From: Onishia taeanensis
Lineage (GTDB): Bacteria > Pseudomonadota > Gammaproteobacteria > Pseudomonadales > Halomonadaceae
Assembly (NCBI RefSeq): GCF_013349955.1
Contig: NZ_JABVXC010000011.1
Location: forward strand, 91,413 to 155,412
DNA: 64,000 nucleotides
Direction of reading: 5' to 3'
Within the stretch, counting starts at the first letter, position 1; each line of letters begins with the position of its first letter. Positions 27,903 to 37,272 of the stretch are shown here, in pieces. The notes below the pieces were generated by a model that worked only from the letters and a program-made list of their open reading frames with translations, did not search any database and was not told the origin of the DNA. The translations under genes were made by a program, and so were the position numbers.

Positions 27903-29059
27903 GGCGTTGCCTCCTTGAGTTGGGTCTCGCTATCTGCCTTGCGACGACGGCTCATCAGCCCGGCGATGCCCTTGGGCAGCAGCACCGTGACCACCACGAA
28001 GAGCCCACCGAGGGCGAACAGCCAGGCATCCGGCATCACACCGGTGAAGACCGTCTTGGCATAGTTGACCAGAATGGCGCCGATCACCGCGCCATAGAGG
28101 GTGCCGCGCCCGCCCAGGGCTACCCACACCACGACTTCGATCGAAAACAGCGGCGAGAACTCGCTGGGATTGATGATCCCCACCTGGGGCACATAGAGGG
28201 AGCCGGCGACACCCGCGAGCATGGCCGAGACCACGAACACGCACAGTTGCACCCGCTCGACCCGATAGCCCAGGAAGCGTACCCGCGCCTCGGCATCGCG
28301 AGAGGCCACGCAGACCCGACCAAGCTTGCTGCCTACAATGCCGCGACACACCACATAACCCAGCGCCAGCGCCACCCCGGAGGCCAAGAAGAGTCCTAAC
28401 CGGGTGGCATCGCTTCGCAGATCGAAGCCCAGCAGTTCACGGAAGTCGGTCAGACCGTTGTTGCCGCCAAAGCCCATCTCGTTGCGGAAGAAGGCCAGCA
28501 TCAGGGCGAAGGTCAGCGCCTGGGTGATGATCGACAGATATACGCCGGTCACTCGGGATCGGAAGGCCAGGAAGCCGAACAGCAGCGCCAGCAGGCCCGG
28601 CGCCAGCATCACCATCAGGAAGGCGAACCAGGCCATGTCGAAGCCGTGCCAGAACCACGGCAGGCTGTCCCAGTTGAGAAAGACCATGAAGTCCGGCAGC
28701 ACCGGATCGCCATAGACACCGCGATCGCCGATCTGGCGCATCAGGTACATGCCCATGGCATAGCCACCGAGAGCGAAAAAGGCCCCATGTCCCAGGCTCA
28801 AAATGCCCAGATAGCCCCAGACCAGGTCCACCGCTACCGCCAGCAGCGCATAGCACAGGTACTTGCCGAGCAATGTCACGGTATAGCTCGAAACGTGCAG
28901 CGGATGCCCGGCAGGCAAGGCCAGGTGCAGCACCGTGACCACCGCCAGCGCCAGGGCAAGCACAGTGAGAAATATGCGCGTCGAGCGTTCGCTAAAGGGT
29001 CGCGTCAGCCACAAGTTGGAGAGCGGCGAGCTTGAAGACGGCGTATTTGAAAGAGACAT
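27899..29059 (-). CDS. urtC: urea ABC transporter permease UrtC
   Basis: 386 residues, LivM-like permease with eight to ten membrane helices. Typical: YLGILSLGHGAFFALGGYAM, the permease signature region VYLSIITQALTFALM, and the C-terminal GTLYGAVIGAILVNYAKTVF. The long loop between helices (about 95-150) is usual for UrtC. It overlaps urtD by 4 bases. Confidence 0.94.
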
Positions 29060-29063
29060 CGAA

Positions 29064-30674
29064 TCAGCCCTCCGCCGCCCGGCCCTTCTGCGGAAAGAGT
29101 CCGCGAGGCCGTTTCTGAATGAACAGGATGATGAACACCAGCACGATGATCTTGGCCAGCACAGCGCCGGCCCATGGCTCCAGCACCTGGTTGATCACCC
29201 CAAGCGACATGCCGGCCACCAGGGTGCCCCACAGGTTGCCGACGCCGCCGAACACCACCACCATGAACGAATCGATGATGTAGCTCTGGCCGAGGTTGGG
29301 GCCGACGTTGGTCAGCTGAGCCAGCGCCACGCCGGCAAGCCCGGCCACCCCGGCACCGAGGCCGAAGGTGAGCATATCGACGCGGGTCGCGCGAATGCCC
29401 ATGGACCGCGCCATGGCGCGATTCTGAGTGACCGCGCGCACCTCGAGCCCGAGCCTGGTGCGGCGCATGACCAGCATCAGCCCCGCGAACACCAGCAGCG
29501 CGAAGCCGAGTACATAGAGGCGGTTGAGGGTCAGCGACAGTGCATCGTTGATCACCAGCGAGCCGCTCATCCACTCAGGGGTAATCACCGTGCGGTTGAG
29601 GGGCGACACCAGGGTGCGCACCAGCTGCTGGAGGATCAGGCTGACGCCGAAGGTAGCAAGCAGGGTCTCCAGCGGACGCCCCTTGAGGAACTGGATCACG
29701 CAGCGCTCGATGGCGACTCCCGCCAAGCCTGCGACCAGGAAACCGGCCGGGATCGACAGGATCACCGCCAGGCCCGGCTGACCCGGCAGCAGCTGCTGCA
29801 TTCCCCAGGAGGTATAGGCGCCGAGCATGATCAACTCGCCGTGGGCCATGTTGATCACGCCCATCACGCCAAAGGTAATGGCCAGGCCAATCGCCGCCAG
29901 CACCAGCACCGAGCCGAGGCTCAGGCCGAAGTACAGCGTCTCAAAGCCACGATTGATCTTGAGGGTCTGCTCGATGCCGTCCAGTGCCTTCTTGGCCTGG
30001 GCGGCAAGGGCGGGATCGTCACTGGCAGCGGCTCCGTTGAGGGCGGCTCGCGCCTCGGGATGCAGGCTGCCGCTCAGGGCCTCGATAGCCTGGGCGTCGC
30101 CCTGCTCGAGCCGATAAATGGCCAGCGCCTCGGTCAGCCGCTCCTGCACTGCCTCACTAGGCTCCTGGTCCCGCACCGCCTCGAGCGGCGCCACCATGCC
30201 CGCATCGACCTGACCGAGCAGGTCGTTGGCCGCCTGCAGGCGAGCGTCAGGGTTATCGACATAGAGATCGAGCACCGCCAGGGTGCTGCGCAGCTGGCCA
30301 CGTAGGGCGTTATTGATGCCGATACGGTCCAGCTCGCGTCGGGACATCTCGCCGAGCGGCTCACCGCTCAAGGCATCTTCCACCGGCCAGTTCCGGCCGC
30401 GATTGGCCAACACCACCACGAACTGACCGGTCTGTTTGTTCTGTTGCAGCTTGCCGTCGTTGAGGGCTTCAAGCCAGGCACGGCTGCGGGAATCACCGCT
30501 GGCAACGATAGCGTCAATGGCATCGCTCTTGGCGGCATAGGAGGCACTGGCAAGTGCTTCGAGCAACGGCTTGCCGGGGTCATCCTGCTGCGCCTGTGCG
30601 CTACCTAGCAGTGCAAGCATCAGTGCACACAGCAGCAGCCACAGCGTGAGGCATCGGGTGATCCTCATGGGCAT
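29064..30674 (-). CDS. urtB: urea ABC transporter permease UrtB with long periplasmic N-terminus
   Basis: 536 residues. A signal peptide (LTLWLLLCALMLALLGSAQA) and a helical, HEAT-like periplasmic part of about 220 residues are followed by a LivH-type permease (GVMGVINMAHGELIMLGAYT, then the GVSLILQQLVRTLV and LNRLYVLGFALLVFAGLML helices). This long N-terminus distinguishes UrtB from amino-acid LivH proteins. AAAGGAC precedes ATG 30674. Confidence 0.94.
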   Translation of the reverse strand: MPMRITRCLTLWLLLCALMLALLGSAQAQQDDPGKPLLEALASASYAAKSDAIDAIVASGDSRSRAWLEALNDGKLQQNKQTGQFVVVLANRGRNWPVEDALSGEPLGEMSRRELDRIGINNALRGQLRSTLAVLDLYVDNPDARLQAANDLLGQVDAGMVAPLEAVRDQEPSEAVQERLTEALAIYRLEQGDAQAIEALSGSLHPEARAALNGAAASDDPALAAQAKKALDGIEQTLKINRGFETLYFGLSLGSVLVLAAIGLAITFGVMGVINMAHGELIMLGAYTSWGMQQLLPGQPGLAVILSIPAGFLVAGLAGVAIERCVIQFLKGRPLETLLATFGVSLILQQLVRTLVSPLNRTVITPEWMSGSLVINDALSLTLNRLYVLGFALLVFAGLMLVMRRTRLGLEVRAVTQNRAMARSMGIRATRVDMLTFGLGAGVAGLAGVALAQLTNVGPNLGQSYIIDSFMVVVFGGVGNLWGTLVAGMSLGVINQVLEPWAGAVLAKIIVLVFIILFIQKRPRGLFPQKGRAAEG

Positions 30675-30801
30675 GTCCTTTGGAATCGCAATGAAAAACG
30701 CGACGGAAAGTCGCTATATGAAGCCGCGATGCAACCTCTCTGGAAACGTGCGCGGCAGGCCAGGTCCGACATCAAGCCGTCGAACCTGGTCTGTTCGAGG
30801 C

Positions 30802-32100
30802 TTATTGCGCCTCGACGCCGCCGCCGCAGCTAGCCTCGACCACGTTGTAGTTGCCACACTCCATGGGCTTGCGCCAGTCGCTGATCAGATCGCGGGAGCC
30901 TTCCAGATAGTCCGACCAGGCATCGCCTGCCACCGTCGACGGCGTTTCCCAAACTACCGAGAACTGGCCGTTATCCTGAATCTCGCCGATCAGGACCGGC
31001 TTGGTGATGTGGTGATTGGGCATCATCGCCGCGTAACCGCCGGTCAGGTTGGGCACGGTCACGCCGATGATGGCGTCCTTGACCGCATCCACGTCTGGGG
31101 TACCCGCCTTGCGCACGGCCTCGAGCCACATGTTGAAGCCGATGTAATGCGCTTCCATGGGATCATTGGTGACGGACATCTCATCACCGGTATAGTCGAT
31201 CCAAGCATCGATGAAGTCGTAGTTGGCATCGTTATCGACGCTCATGAAGTAGTTCCAGGCGGCCAGATGGCCCACCAGCGGCGCGGTATCAATGCCCGAC
31301 AGCTCCTGCTCACCCACCGAGAAGGCCACTACCGGAATATCGGCGGCATCGATGCCTTGGTTGCCGAGCTCACGATAGAACGGCACGTTGGCGTCGCCAT
31401 TGATGGTCGAGACCACCGCCGTCTTCTTGCCTTCGCTGCCGAAACGCTTGATATCGGAGACGATGTTCTGCCAGTCCGAATGCCCGAACGGCGTGTAGTT
31501 GATCATGATGTCCTCGTCGGCGACGCCATGGCCCTTCAGATAGGCCTCGAGGATCTTGTTAGTCGTCCGCGGATAGACATAGTCGGTGCCGGCCAGCACC
31601 CAGCGCTCCACGCCGACGTTGTTCATCAGGTAATTCACCGCAGGAATGGCCTGCTGATTGGGCGCTGCACCGGTATAGAAGACGTTCTCGGAAGACTCTT
31701 CGCCCTCGTACTGCACCGGATAGAACAGTAGGCCATTGAGCTCTTCGACCACCGGCAGCACCGACTTGCGAGACACTGAGGTCCAGTTACCGAAGATCAC
31801 ATCGACCTTTTCCTGCGCCAGCAGCTCACGGGCTTTCTCGGCGAACAGCGGCCAGTTGGAAGCCGGGTCCACCACCACCGGCTCAAGCTGACGTCCCAGC
31901 AGGCCGCCCGCCGCGTTCTGCTGCTCGATCAACATCAGCATGGTGTCCTTGAGAGTGGACTCGCTGATCGCCATGGTGCCGGAGAGTGAGTGCAGGATGC
32001 CGACCTTGATCGGGTCTTCCTGTGCCTGTGCCGGCAGGGTCACGCCCGCAGAGAGCAGGGCCGCAGCCAGCCAACGATAGAAAGGGGTCGAAGTGTTCAC
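30802..32100 (-). CDS. urtA: urea ABC transporter substrate-binding protein UrtA
   Basis: 432 residues from a GTG with AAGGAG ahead. Signal peptide (YRWLAAALLSAGVTLPAQAQ) and a type I periplasmic-binding fold: IKVGILHSLSGTMAISESTL, VFGNWTSVSRKSVLPVVEEL, NGLLFYPVQYEGEESS, YVYPRTTNKILEAYLK. These are UrtA-specific rather than branched-chain amino-acid signatures. First gene of the urt-ure unit; a sigma-54 promoter and NtrC-like site lie upstream. Confidence 0.96.
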   Translation of the reverse strand: MNTSTPFYRWLAAALLSAGVTLPAQAQEDPIKVGILHSLSGTMAISESTLKDTMLMLIEQQNAAGGLLGRQLEPVVVDPASNWPLFAEKARELLAQEKVDVIFGNWTSVSRKSVLPVVEELNGLLFYPVQYEGEESSENVFYTGAAPNQQAIPAVNYLMNNVGVERWVLAGTDYVYPRTTNKILEAYLKGHGVADEDIMINYTPFGHSDWQNIVSDIKRFGSEGKKTAVVSTINGDANVPFYRELGNQGIDAADIPVVAFSVGEQELSGIDTAPLVGHLAAWNYFMSVDNDANYDFIDAWIDYTGDEMSVTNDPMEAHYIGFNMWLEAVRKAGTPDVDAVKDAIIGVTVPNLTGGYAAMMPNHHITKPVLIGEIQDNGQFSVVWETPSTVAGDAWSDYLEGSRDLISDWRKPMECGNYNVVEASCGGGVEAQ

Positions 32101-32143
32101 ATGGATCTCCTTGCTTATGTCTTGTTATTGAAGGCTGTTCTTG

Positions 32144-32208
32144 AACGTTGTTGTTTAAGGTTGTTCTTGAGAGCCGTTATTGAGAGCCGTTATTGAAAGT
32201 CGTTATTC
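32144..32208 (+). repeat. imperfect tandem repeats in the urtA leader
   Basis: GAGAGCCGTTATT is repeated twice exactly and once with changes, and looser copies (TTGTTCTTGA) precede it. All lie between the sigma-54 promoter and the urtA start, so within the 5' leader RNA. Confidence 0.6.
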
Positions 32209-32257
32209 GGCAATATCCAGCGACGCTGCCGGTCGTTCAGCGGCCGGCCCAAACACA

Positions 32258-32276
32258 TCGCAAGGGCCGTGCCAAC
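32258..32276 (-). promoter_or_regulatory. sigma-54 (RpoN) promoter of urtABCDE-ure
   Basis: On the minus strand the sequence is TTGGCACGGCCCTTGCG, matching the sigma-54 consensus TGGCACG-N4-TTGC at every key base, with GG (-24) and GC (-12) correctly spaced. It points toward urtA, leaving a leader of about 150 bases. Confidence 0.8.
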
Positions 32277-32412
32277 ACATCAGCAAGCCCCGATAATCAT
32301 TGGGAATCATTGTGTTATAGAGAACTCAACGACCTCTCTGCCTCCTTGATCGCCGCCCTCACCTGCGCCAGCGCCCATTACTTGCCCTCTTTTGGTCATT
32401 TCGATATCGGTA

Positions 32413-32429
32413 ATGCGCCTTATTGGTGC
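32413..32429 (-). promoter_or_regulatory. NtrC-like enhancer site
   Basis: TGCGCCTTATTGGTGCA fits the NtrC consensus TGCACC-N5-GGTGCA with one mismatch. It lies about 140 bases upstream of the -24 element, a normal distance for an enhancer. A second, weaker candidate (TGCATCAATATGATCAA) is at 32488-32504. Confidence 0.7.
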
Positions 32430-32512
32430 AGCTGTATACATCAAAGCAGACAAAGAGTTATACAAAGCGCTACAGGCAGCGGCAGCGTGCATCAATATGA
32501 TCAACCCAGCAT

Positions 32513-32547
32513 AAAAAAGGGCACCGGCCAGTTGGCCGATGCCCCAA
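32513..32547 (-). terminator. terminator of tctCBA
   Basis: On the minus strand GGGGCATCGGCC, loop AACT, GGCCGGTGCCC, then six T. It follows the tctA stop by about 100 bases and separates the tct operon from the urtA control region. Confidence 0.85.
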
Positions 32548-32649
32548 AAAGGTGATGCAGTTGCTCGATACGATGTAGGACTAAAATGTACGAATAAAAT
32601 GTACGGGTGAAATGTACGGGTGAAATGTCTCGGGTGAAAACTACCGATG

Positions 32650-34164
32650 TCAGTCCGACTGCGCCCCACCGGCCTGCATGCGCCGGCGCAGCAGCGGGCC
32701 GACGATATAGGGCAGAATCAGCCCCAAACCAGCAACGACCCACAGGCCGATGGCCAGACCGCTATCCCACAACACCATCCAGTCGCCATCGGAGATTTCC
32801 ATGGCATGGCGCAGGTTCTTCTCCATCTCCGGCCCCAGCAGCAGGCCCAGGATGATCGGCACCAGCGGAATCTCCAGCTTGCGCAGCACATAGCCGAAGA
32901 CCCCGAAGGCCACCATGAAGTAGAGATCGAAGGTAGTGTTGCTGATGGAGTAGATGCCGACGAAGGCCACCATGGTCACGATCGGCAGCAGATACATCGG
33001 GGGAACCGAGAGCAGCTTGACGAAGATGCCGACCAGCGGAATGTTGAGCAGCAACAGTAGGAAGTTGCCGATCAGCAGCGCCGCGATTACACCCCAGACG
33101 ATATCCGCGTTCTGGGTGAACATCAGCGGACCCGGGGTGATGTTGAGCGAGATCAGCAAGGCCAACAGCACCGCAGTGGTGCCACTGCCCGGCACGCCCA
33201 GGGTCAGCATTGGCACCAGCGCACCGCTGGAAGCGCCGTTGTTGCCGGCCTCGGGGCCTGCCACACCGCGCGGATCGCCCTCGCCGAAGTAGCCCTTCTT
33301 GCCTACCACCTTCTTCTCGAGGGTGTAGCCGATGAAACTGCCGAGCGACGCACCGGCGCCGGGAAGCACCCCTGCGATAAAGCCGAGGATGCCACCGCGA
33401 ATGCTCGAGGGCATGATGCCACGGATATCGGCCCAGGAGAGCGACAGCTTGTTGACGGTCATCTTCTCCTTGCCGCCGCCGGCCTTCTCCTCGATGAAGA
33501 ACATCAGCTCGGAGATCGCGAACAGACCGACGATGGCAATGATGAAGTCGACACCCTCGTAAAGCTCCAACACGCTAAAGGTGTAGCGCTGGGTCCCGGT
33601 CGAATCGATGCCCACGGTGGCGATCATCAGGCCGATACAGGCCGCGACCACGGTCTTCATGGGGTTCTTGCCGGTGATACCACCCAGGGTAGCGAAGGCC
33701 AGCAGGAAGAGTGCGAAATACTCCGCCGGCCCGAAGGTCAGGGCGAAATCGGCCAGCAGCGGCGCCAGCAGTATCAGGCCCACGGTGGCGACCAGGCCGC
33801 CCACGAAGGACGCCACGGCAGAGATCGCCAATGCCTCGGCGGCCTTGCCCTTCTGGGCCATCGGGTAGCCATCCAGGCAGGTCATCATCGCCGGCTCATC
33901 GCCGGGAATGTTCAAAAGGATCGACGAAATACGCCCGCCGTACATGGCCCCGGCATAGACCGAGGTCAGCATGATCATGGCGGTTTCAGGCGCCAGTCCC
34001 AGGGTAAAGGCCAGCGGAATCAGGATCGCCACGCCATTGGCGGGACCAAGCCCCGGCAGTGCCCCGATCAGGGTCCCCAGGAAGGCCCCCATCAGTGCGA
34101 ACATCAGGTTATGCGGTTGCAGCGCGACGCCGAAACCGTCCATCAGGAAGCCCAACGTTTCCAT
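32650..34164 (-). CDS. tctA: tripartite tricarboxylate transporter large membrane subunit TctA
   Basis: 504 residues from ATG 34164. The extension to 34302 is only a shadow of tctB. Ten to twelve membrane helices; the family signature GTLIGALPGLGPANGVAIL near the N-terminus is repeated in diverged form as FIAGVLPGAGASLGSFIGY. YGGRISSILLNIPGDEPAMM is also diagnostic. It carries citrate- or other carboxylate-type substrates using an ion gradient, fed by periplasmic TctC. Its first base is the last base of the tctB stop. Confidence 0.94.
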   Translation of the reverse strand: METLGFLMDGFGVALQPHNLMFALMGAFLGTLIGALPGLGPANGVAILIPLAFTLGLAPETAMIMLTSVYAGAMYGGRISSILLNIPGDEPAMMTCLDGYPMAQKGKAAEALAISAVASFVGGLVATVGLILLAPLLADFALTFGPAEYFALFLLAFATLGGITGKNPMKTVVAACIGLMIATVGIDSTGTQRYTFSVLELYEGVDFIIAIVGLFAISELMFFIEEKAGGGKEKMTVNKLSLSWADIRGIMPSSIRGGILGFIAGVLPGAGASLGSFIGYTLEKKVVGKKGYFGEGDPRGVAGPEAGNNGASSGALVPMLTLGVPGSGTTAVLLALLISLNITPGPLMFTQNADIVWGVIAALLIGNFLLLLLNIPLVGIFVKLLSVPPMYLLPIVTMVAFVGIYSISNTTFDLYFMVAFGVFGYVLRKLEIPLVPIILGLLLGPEMEKNLRHAMEISDGDWMVLWDSGLAIGLWVVAGLGLILPYIVGPLLRRRMQAGGAQSD

Positions 34165-34619
34165 TAGGTTGCCTCCAGGAATTCGAGCAGGCCCAGCGGC
34201 AACGCCAGGTCGAGTGCGAAGTTGAAGAGCAGGAAGACCACCACGCCGGCAATGCCACCGGTCAGGTAGGCCTTGCCCGGGGATGCTCCCATGCGCCAGC
34301 ACAGGGTGCCGACCGCCAGCAGTGTGCTGGGAATGAAGCCCAGCGGCTGCAGCAACATGGCGTAGAGCACCAACACCACCACCGCGATCACAAGTTCAAC
34401 GCCGGTGCGGCTCCAGGGCCAGGCATTGTCCGGATCGGGACGCACGATCATGTACAGGCTCGAAAGCGTCAGCACCACGGCGAGCAGTAGGGGAAAGGTC
34501 TCGGGGCCAACGGCTTCGGCCCCGCCTCCGAAGGGTTCCGGGAACTGAGTAGCGCCCCAGCCGTACGCGACGGCCAGGACGATCATCAGGACCCCGAAGA
34601 TGCGGTCGTTGAAAGTCAT
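34164..34619 (-). CDS. tctB: tripartite tricarboxylate transporter small membrane subunit TctB
   Basis: 151 residues with four hydrophobic segments (FGVLMIVLAVAYGWGA, TFPLLLAVVLTLSSLYMIV, ELVIAVVVLVLYAMLLQPLG, IAGVVVFLLFNFALDLALPL). The motif QPLGFIPSTLLAV is typical of TctB. It sits between tctC and tctA with overlapping ends, the usual tctCBA order. Confidence 0.92.
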   Translation of the reverse strand: MTFNDRIFGVLMIVLAVAYGWGATQFPEPFGGGAEAVGPETFPLLLAVVLTLSSLYMIVRPDPDNAWPWSRTGVELVIAVVVLVLYAMLLQPLGFIPSTLLAVGTLCWRMGASPGKAYLTGGIAGVVVFLLFNFALDLALPLGLLEFLEAT

Positions 34620-35635
34620 TACTTAATCAGCCCGATATCTTTGGACAGGTCTTCGATTGACTGGATCTGAGAGTGCACGAAGTTCTCGAACTTATCGGCA
34701 CTCATATGGAAGGGCATCAGACCGTTCTGGGTCATGACTTTCTTCCATTCCTCGCTTTCATAGACGGTGTCCATGGCATCGAGCCAGTACTGTTTGGCGT
34801 CATCGGAAATATCGGCCGGCATATAGAAGCCGCGCCAATTGGGGCCGATGGCGTCGATACCCTGCTCGCGAGCGGTAGGAATGTCGCTGAACTTGCCCGG
34901 CAGGCGTTCCTCGGACAGCACCGCCAGCACGCGCAGATCGCCGGATTCCATGAAGCCCTGTGCCTCGGTGATATCACCGGTGAAGGCATCCACGTGACCG
35001 CCGACCACCTGGGTCATGGCCTCGCCGCCATTGTTATAAGACAGATAGGGAATGCGCGGCAGGTTTTCGATGCCGGCCTTCTGGGCGGCGATCAATACCT
35101 TCAGGTGGTCCCAACCGCCCTTGGCGCTGCCACCGGCGAACTTGACGCTGCGCGGGTCTTCCTTGACGGCATCCATCAGCTCGGGCAAGTCGTCATAATC
35201 CGAGTCGTTGGCCACGGCAATGACGCCATAGTCGGCACCCAGCGCCCCGATCCAGTTGACCATGTCGGCATTCATGCCCGGAAATTGGCCCTGAGCCAGG
35301 CGCGTGGTGGTAGCGGTGGATGCGGCCACCAGCAACTGCTCATCGCCGGCCCGCTTGCTGACGGTATGGGCGAAGGCCACGCCACCACCAGCGCCGGCCA
35401 TGTTGATGGTCTGCACACTGCGCGGCACCAGTTCGAGATCTTCGAGCACCTTGCCGACACTGCGGCAGGTGAAGTCCCAGCCGCCGCCCGGGTCGGCCGG
35501 CGCCAGGCACTCGACCTTGCCTTCCGGCTCGAAGGCCTGGGTAACGGTAGCGCTCAGGGTCAGCGCCGCTGCGGTCATCAGCGTAAGGGGTGTCTTCATC
35601 GACAGGTGTTTCGGGAACATGCGTTTCATCAACAT
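34619..35635 (-). CDS. tctC: tripartite tricarboxylate transporter substrate-binding protein TctC
   Basis: 338 residues. A signal peptide (core LTLMTAAALTLSATVTQA) precedes a Bug-type binding protein: VECLAPADPGGGWDFTCRSVGK, INMAGAGGGVAFAH, FAGGSAKGGWDHLKV, YLSYNNGGEAMTQVVGGHVD. The PGGGWD loop contacts the carboxylate in this family. GAGG lies at a proper distance before ATG 35635; a shorter start at Met13 would also give a signal peptide. The substrate is not predictable from the sequence. Confidence 0.93.
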   Translation of the reverse strand: MLMKRMFPKHLSMKTPLTLMTAAALTLSATVTQAFEPEGKVECLAPADPGGGWDFTCRSVGKVLEDLELVPRSVQTINMAGAGGGVAFAHTVSKRAGDEQLLVAASTATTTRLAQGQFPGMNADMVNWIGALGADYGVIAVANDSDYDDLPELMDAVKEDPRSVKFAGGSAKGGWDHLKVLIAAQKAGIENLPRIPYLSYNNGGEAMTQVVGGHVDAFTGDITEAQGFMESGDLRVLAVLSEERLPGKFSDIPTAREQGIDAIGPNWRGFYMPADISDDAKQYWLDAMDTVYESEEWKKVMTQNGLMPFHMSADKFENFVHSQIQSIEDLSKDIGLIK

Positions 35636-35746
35636 TGTTATTGGCCTCGCTGGGTCATCCGGCCCGCAACGCGGGCATGCTGGATACCGTAGATGGTGAT
35701 GCGTTGGCGTGCATCGGCAGCAACTTGTCTAAACGCAACTTCCTTA

Positions 35747-35805
35747 AAAGCGACTCTTGCCAAAACGGCTCTTGCCAAAACGGCTCTTGCCAAAGCGACG
35801 CTTTC
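35747..35805 (+). repeat. 15-bp tandem repeat in the tctC-iclR divergent control region
   Basis: AAAACGGCTCTTGCC occurs twice exactly, with a close copy on each side (AAAGCGACTCTTGCC and AAAGCGACGCTTTC). The array is about 110 bases upstream of tctC and 200 bases upstream of the iclR-like gene. Confidence 0.85.
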
Positions 35806-35998
35806 AAAAGACGCCATTTCCGGTCTGTTGCATTCAGGGCTTGTCGGAAGCTGTCAGCCACCTTACAATTCTGTAAGGCAGAACATCGTTCCTTGGAATG
35901 GAAAGTTAGGCGCCCCAACCTGGTGCGTCAACGCCATTACGCCCAAACGCGACCAAAGTTGCATGGGCGAGACCTATAGCAGCGAGGCAAAACGAGAC

Positions 35999-36613
35999 AT
36001 GGCAGAACAACGCGTCGAAGCCGTGGAACGGGCGCTCAAGATCCTCGAGGTCTTCGATGCACCGAAAGAAGCATTCACTCTGGCCGACCTGGCCGAGGCC
36101 ACCGGTTTCTACAAGAGCACCTTGCTACGCCTGCTCGCCTCTCTCGAGCGCTTTGGCTATGTCACGCGAGGGGCAGACGGCCGCTTCTCGCTAGGCCCCA
36201 CGCCCTTGCGGCTAGGCAGACGCCATCGCCCCGGTCGCGGGCTGGCCGCTCGCGTCCAGCCGGTGCTGGATCAGCTCTGTCAGCAGAGCGGTGAGACCGC
36301 CGCCCTGCTCGAGGTCGTCCAGGGGATGGTCAACTGCCGCCTGACCAGCCTGCCAGACACCAGCCTGCGCCATGAGCTGAACCCCGGCGATCGCTGGACC
36401 ATCGACAACGCCGACGCGCCCGCCCAACCACTGAGTGGCGGATTCATGCTGTGCGTCGCCTTGTCCGAGGCGGATGCAGCCGCGGGCGACCTGTGGCTGT
36501 CGCTGTCCGGCCCCAGTGGGCGTCTCAAGGGCACGCAGGGTGAGGCACTGCTGGAGGCGGCAAGGCGCGAGCTCGCCTCACCGACCGTCCAGCATCAAGG
36601 AGGCACATCATGA
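35999..36613 (+). CDS. short IclR-family transcriptional regulator
   Basis: 204 residues from ATG 35999 (MAEQRVEAVERALKILEVFD); a start at Met 12 codons upstream (MGETYSSEAKRD) cannot be excluded. The winged-helix part is standard: FTLADLAEATGFYKSTLLRLLASL, then ERFGYVTRGADGRFSLGPTP. The effector-binding part is present but shorter than the usual 170-180 residues, ending near KGTQGEALLEAARREL. It overlaps the response regulator start by ATGA. It probably controls the divergent tctCBA operon; this is inferred from position. Confidence 0.82.
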   Translation: MAEQRVEAVERALKILEVFDAPKEAFTLADLAEATGFYKSTLLRLLASLERFGYVTRGADGRFSLGPTPLRLGRRHRPGRGLAARVQPVLDQLCQQSGETAALLEVVQGMVNCRLTSLPDTSLRHELNPGDRWTIDNADAPAQPLSGGFMLCVALSEADAAAGDLWLSLSGPSGRLKGTQGEALLEAARRELASPTVQHQGGTS

Positions 36614-37272
36614 AGCTGCTGCTGATCGAGGACGACCCGCTGCTCGCCGAAACCCTGAGCGATGCCATGCGCCTCGAGCACTTGACGGTCACCACACTGG
36701 ATGATGGCGACCAGGCCCTGGCCCTTTTATCTCAGCCCGGCCACGTGGCCGACCTGGTGCTGCTCGACTTGAACCTGCCGGGCGCCAGCGGTCTTGAGGT
36801 GCTGGCTGCGTTGCGACGCCACGACAGCGACACCCCGGTGCTGATCATCACTGCCCGGGGGGCCATCGAGGACCGAGTGCGCGGCCTGGATCTCGGCGCC
36901 GATGACTACCTCGCCAAGCCCTTTGCACTCGACGAGCTAGAAGCCAGGGTTCGTGCGCTGCTTCGCCGTCGTGGCCGGCATCAGGCACTGCGCGTCGGCA
37001 CGCTGAGTTTCGACCCCGAGACCCAGCGCTTCAGCCTCGACGACGCCGCGCTTGCCCTGCCCCCGCGCGAACAGCGGCTGCTGGCCTGCCTGATGCGCCA
37101 TGCCGGAACGCCGGTCGATAAGGCCCGCCTCGCCGAGGATGCCTTCGCCGGCGAGGCCATGGGTGACAATGCCATCGAGGTGTATATCCACCGTCTGCGG
37201 CAGCGCCTGAAAGACAGCGATGTGAGCCTGCGCACCGTGCGCGGCCTGGGTTACCTGCTGGAGGCGCCATGA
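36610..37272 (+). CDS. OmpR-family response regulator (TctD-like)
   Basis: 220 residues. Receiver domain with acidic pocket EDDPLLAETL, phospho-acceptor Asp53 in VLLDLNLPGASG, Thr in IITARGAIEDRV and Lys in DYLAKPFALDEL. Winged-helix C-terminus with LLACLMRHAGTPVDKARLAE and NAIEVYIHRLRQRLKD. It is coupled to the sensor kinase by ATGA. Closest known role: TctD-type control of tricarboxylate uptake. Confidence 0.9.
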   Translation: MKLLLIEDDPLLAETLSDAMRLEHLTVTTLDDGDQALALLSQPGHVADLVLLDLNLPGASGLEVLAALRRHDSDTPVLIITARGAIEDRVRGLDLGADDYLAKPFALDELEARVRALLRRRGRHQALRVGTLSFDPETQRFSLDDAALALPPREQRLLACLMRHAGTPVDKARLAEDAFAGEAMGDNAIEVYIHRLRQRLKDSDVSLRTVRGLGYLLEAP

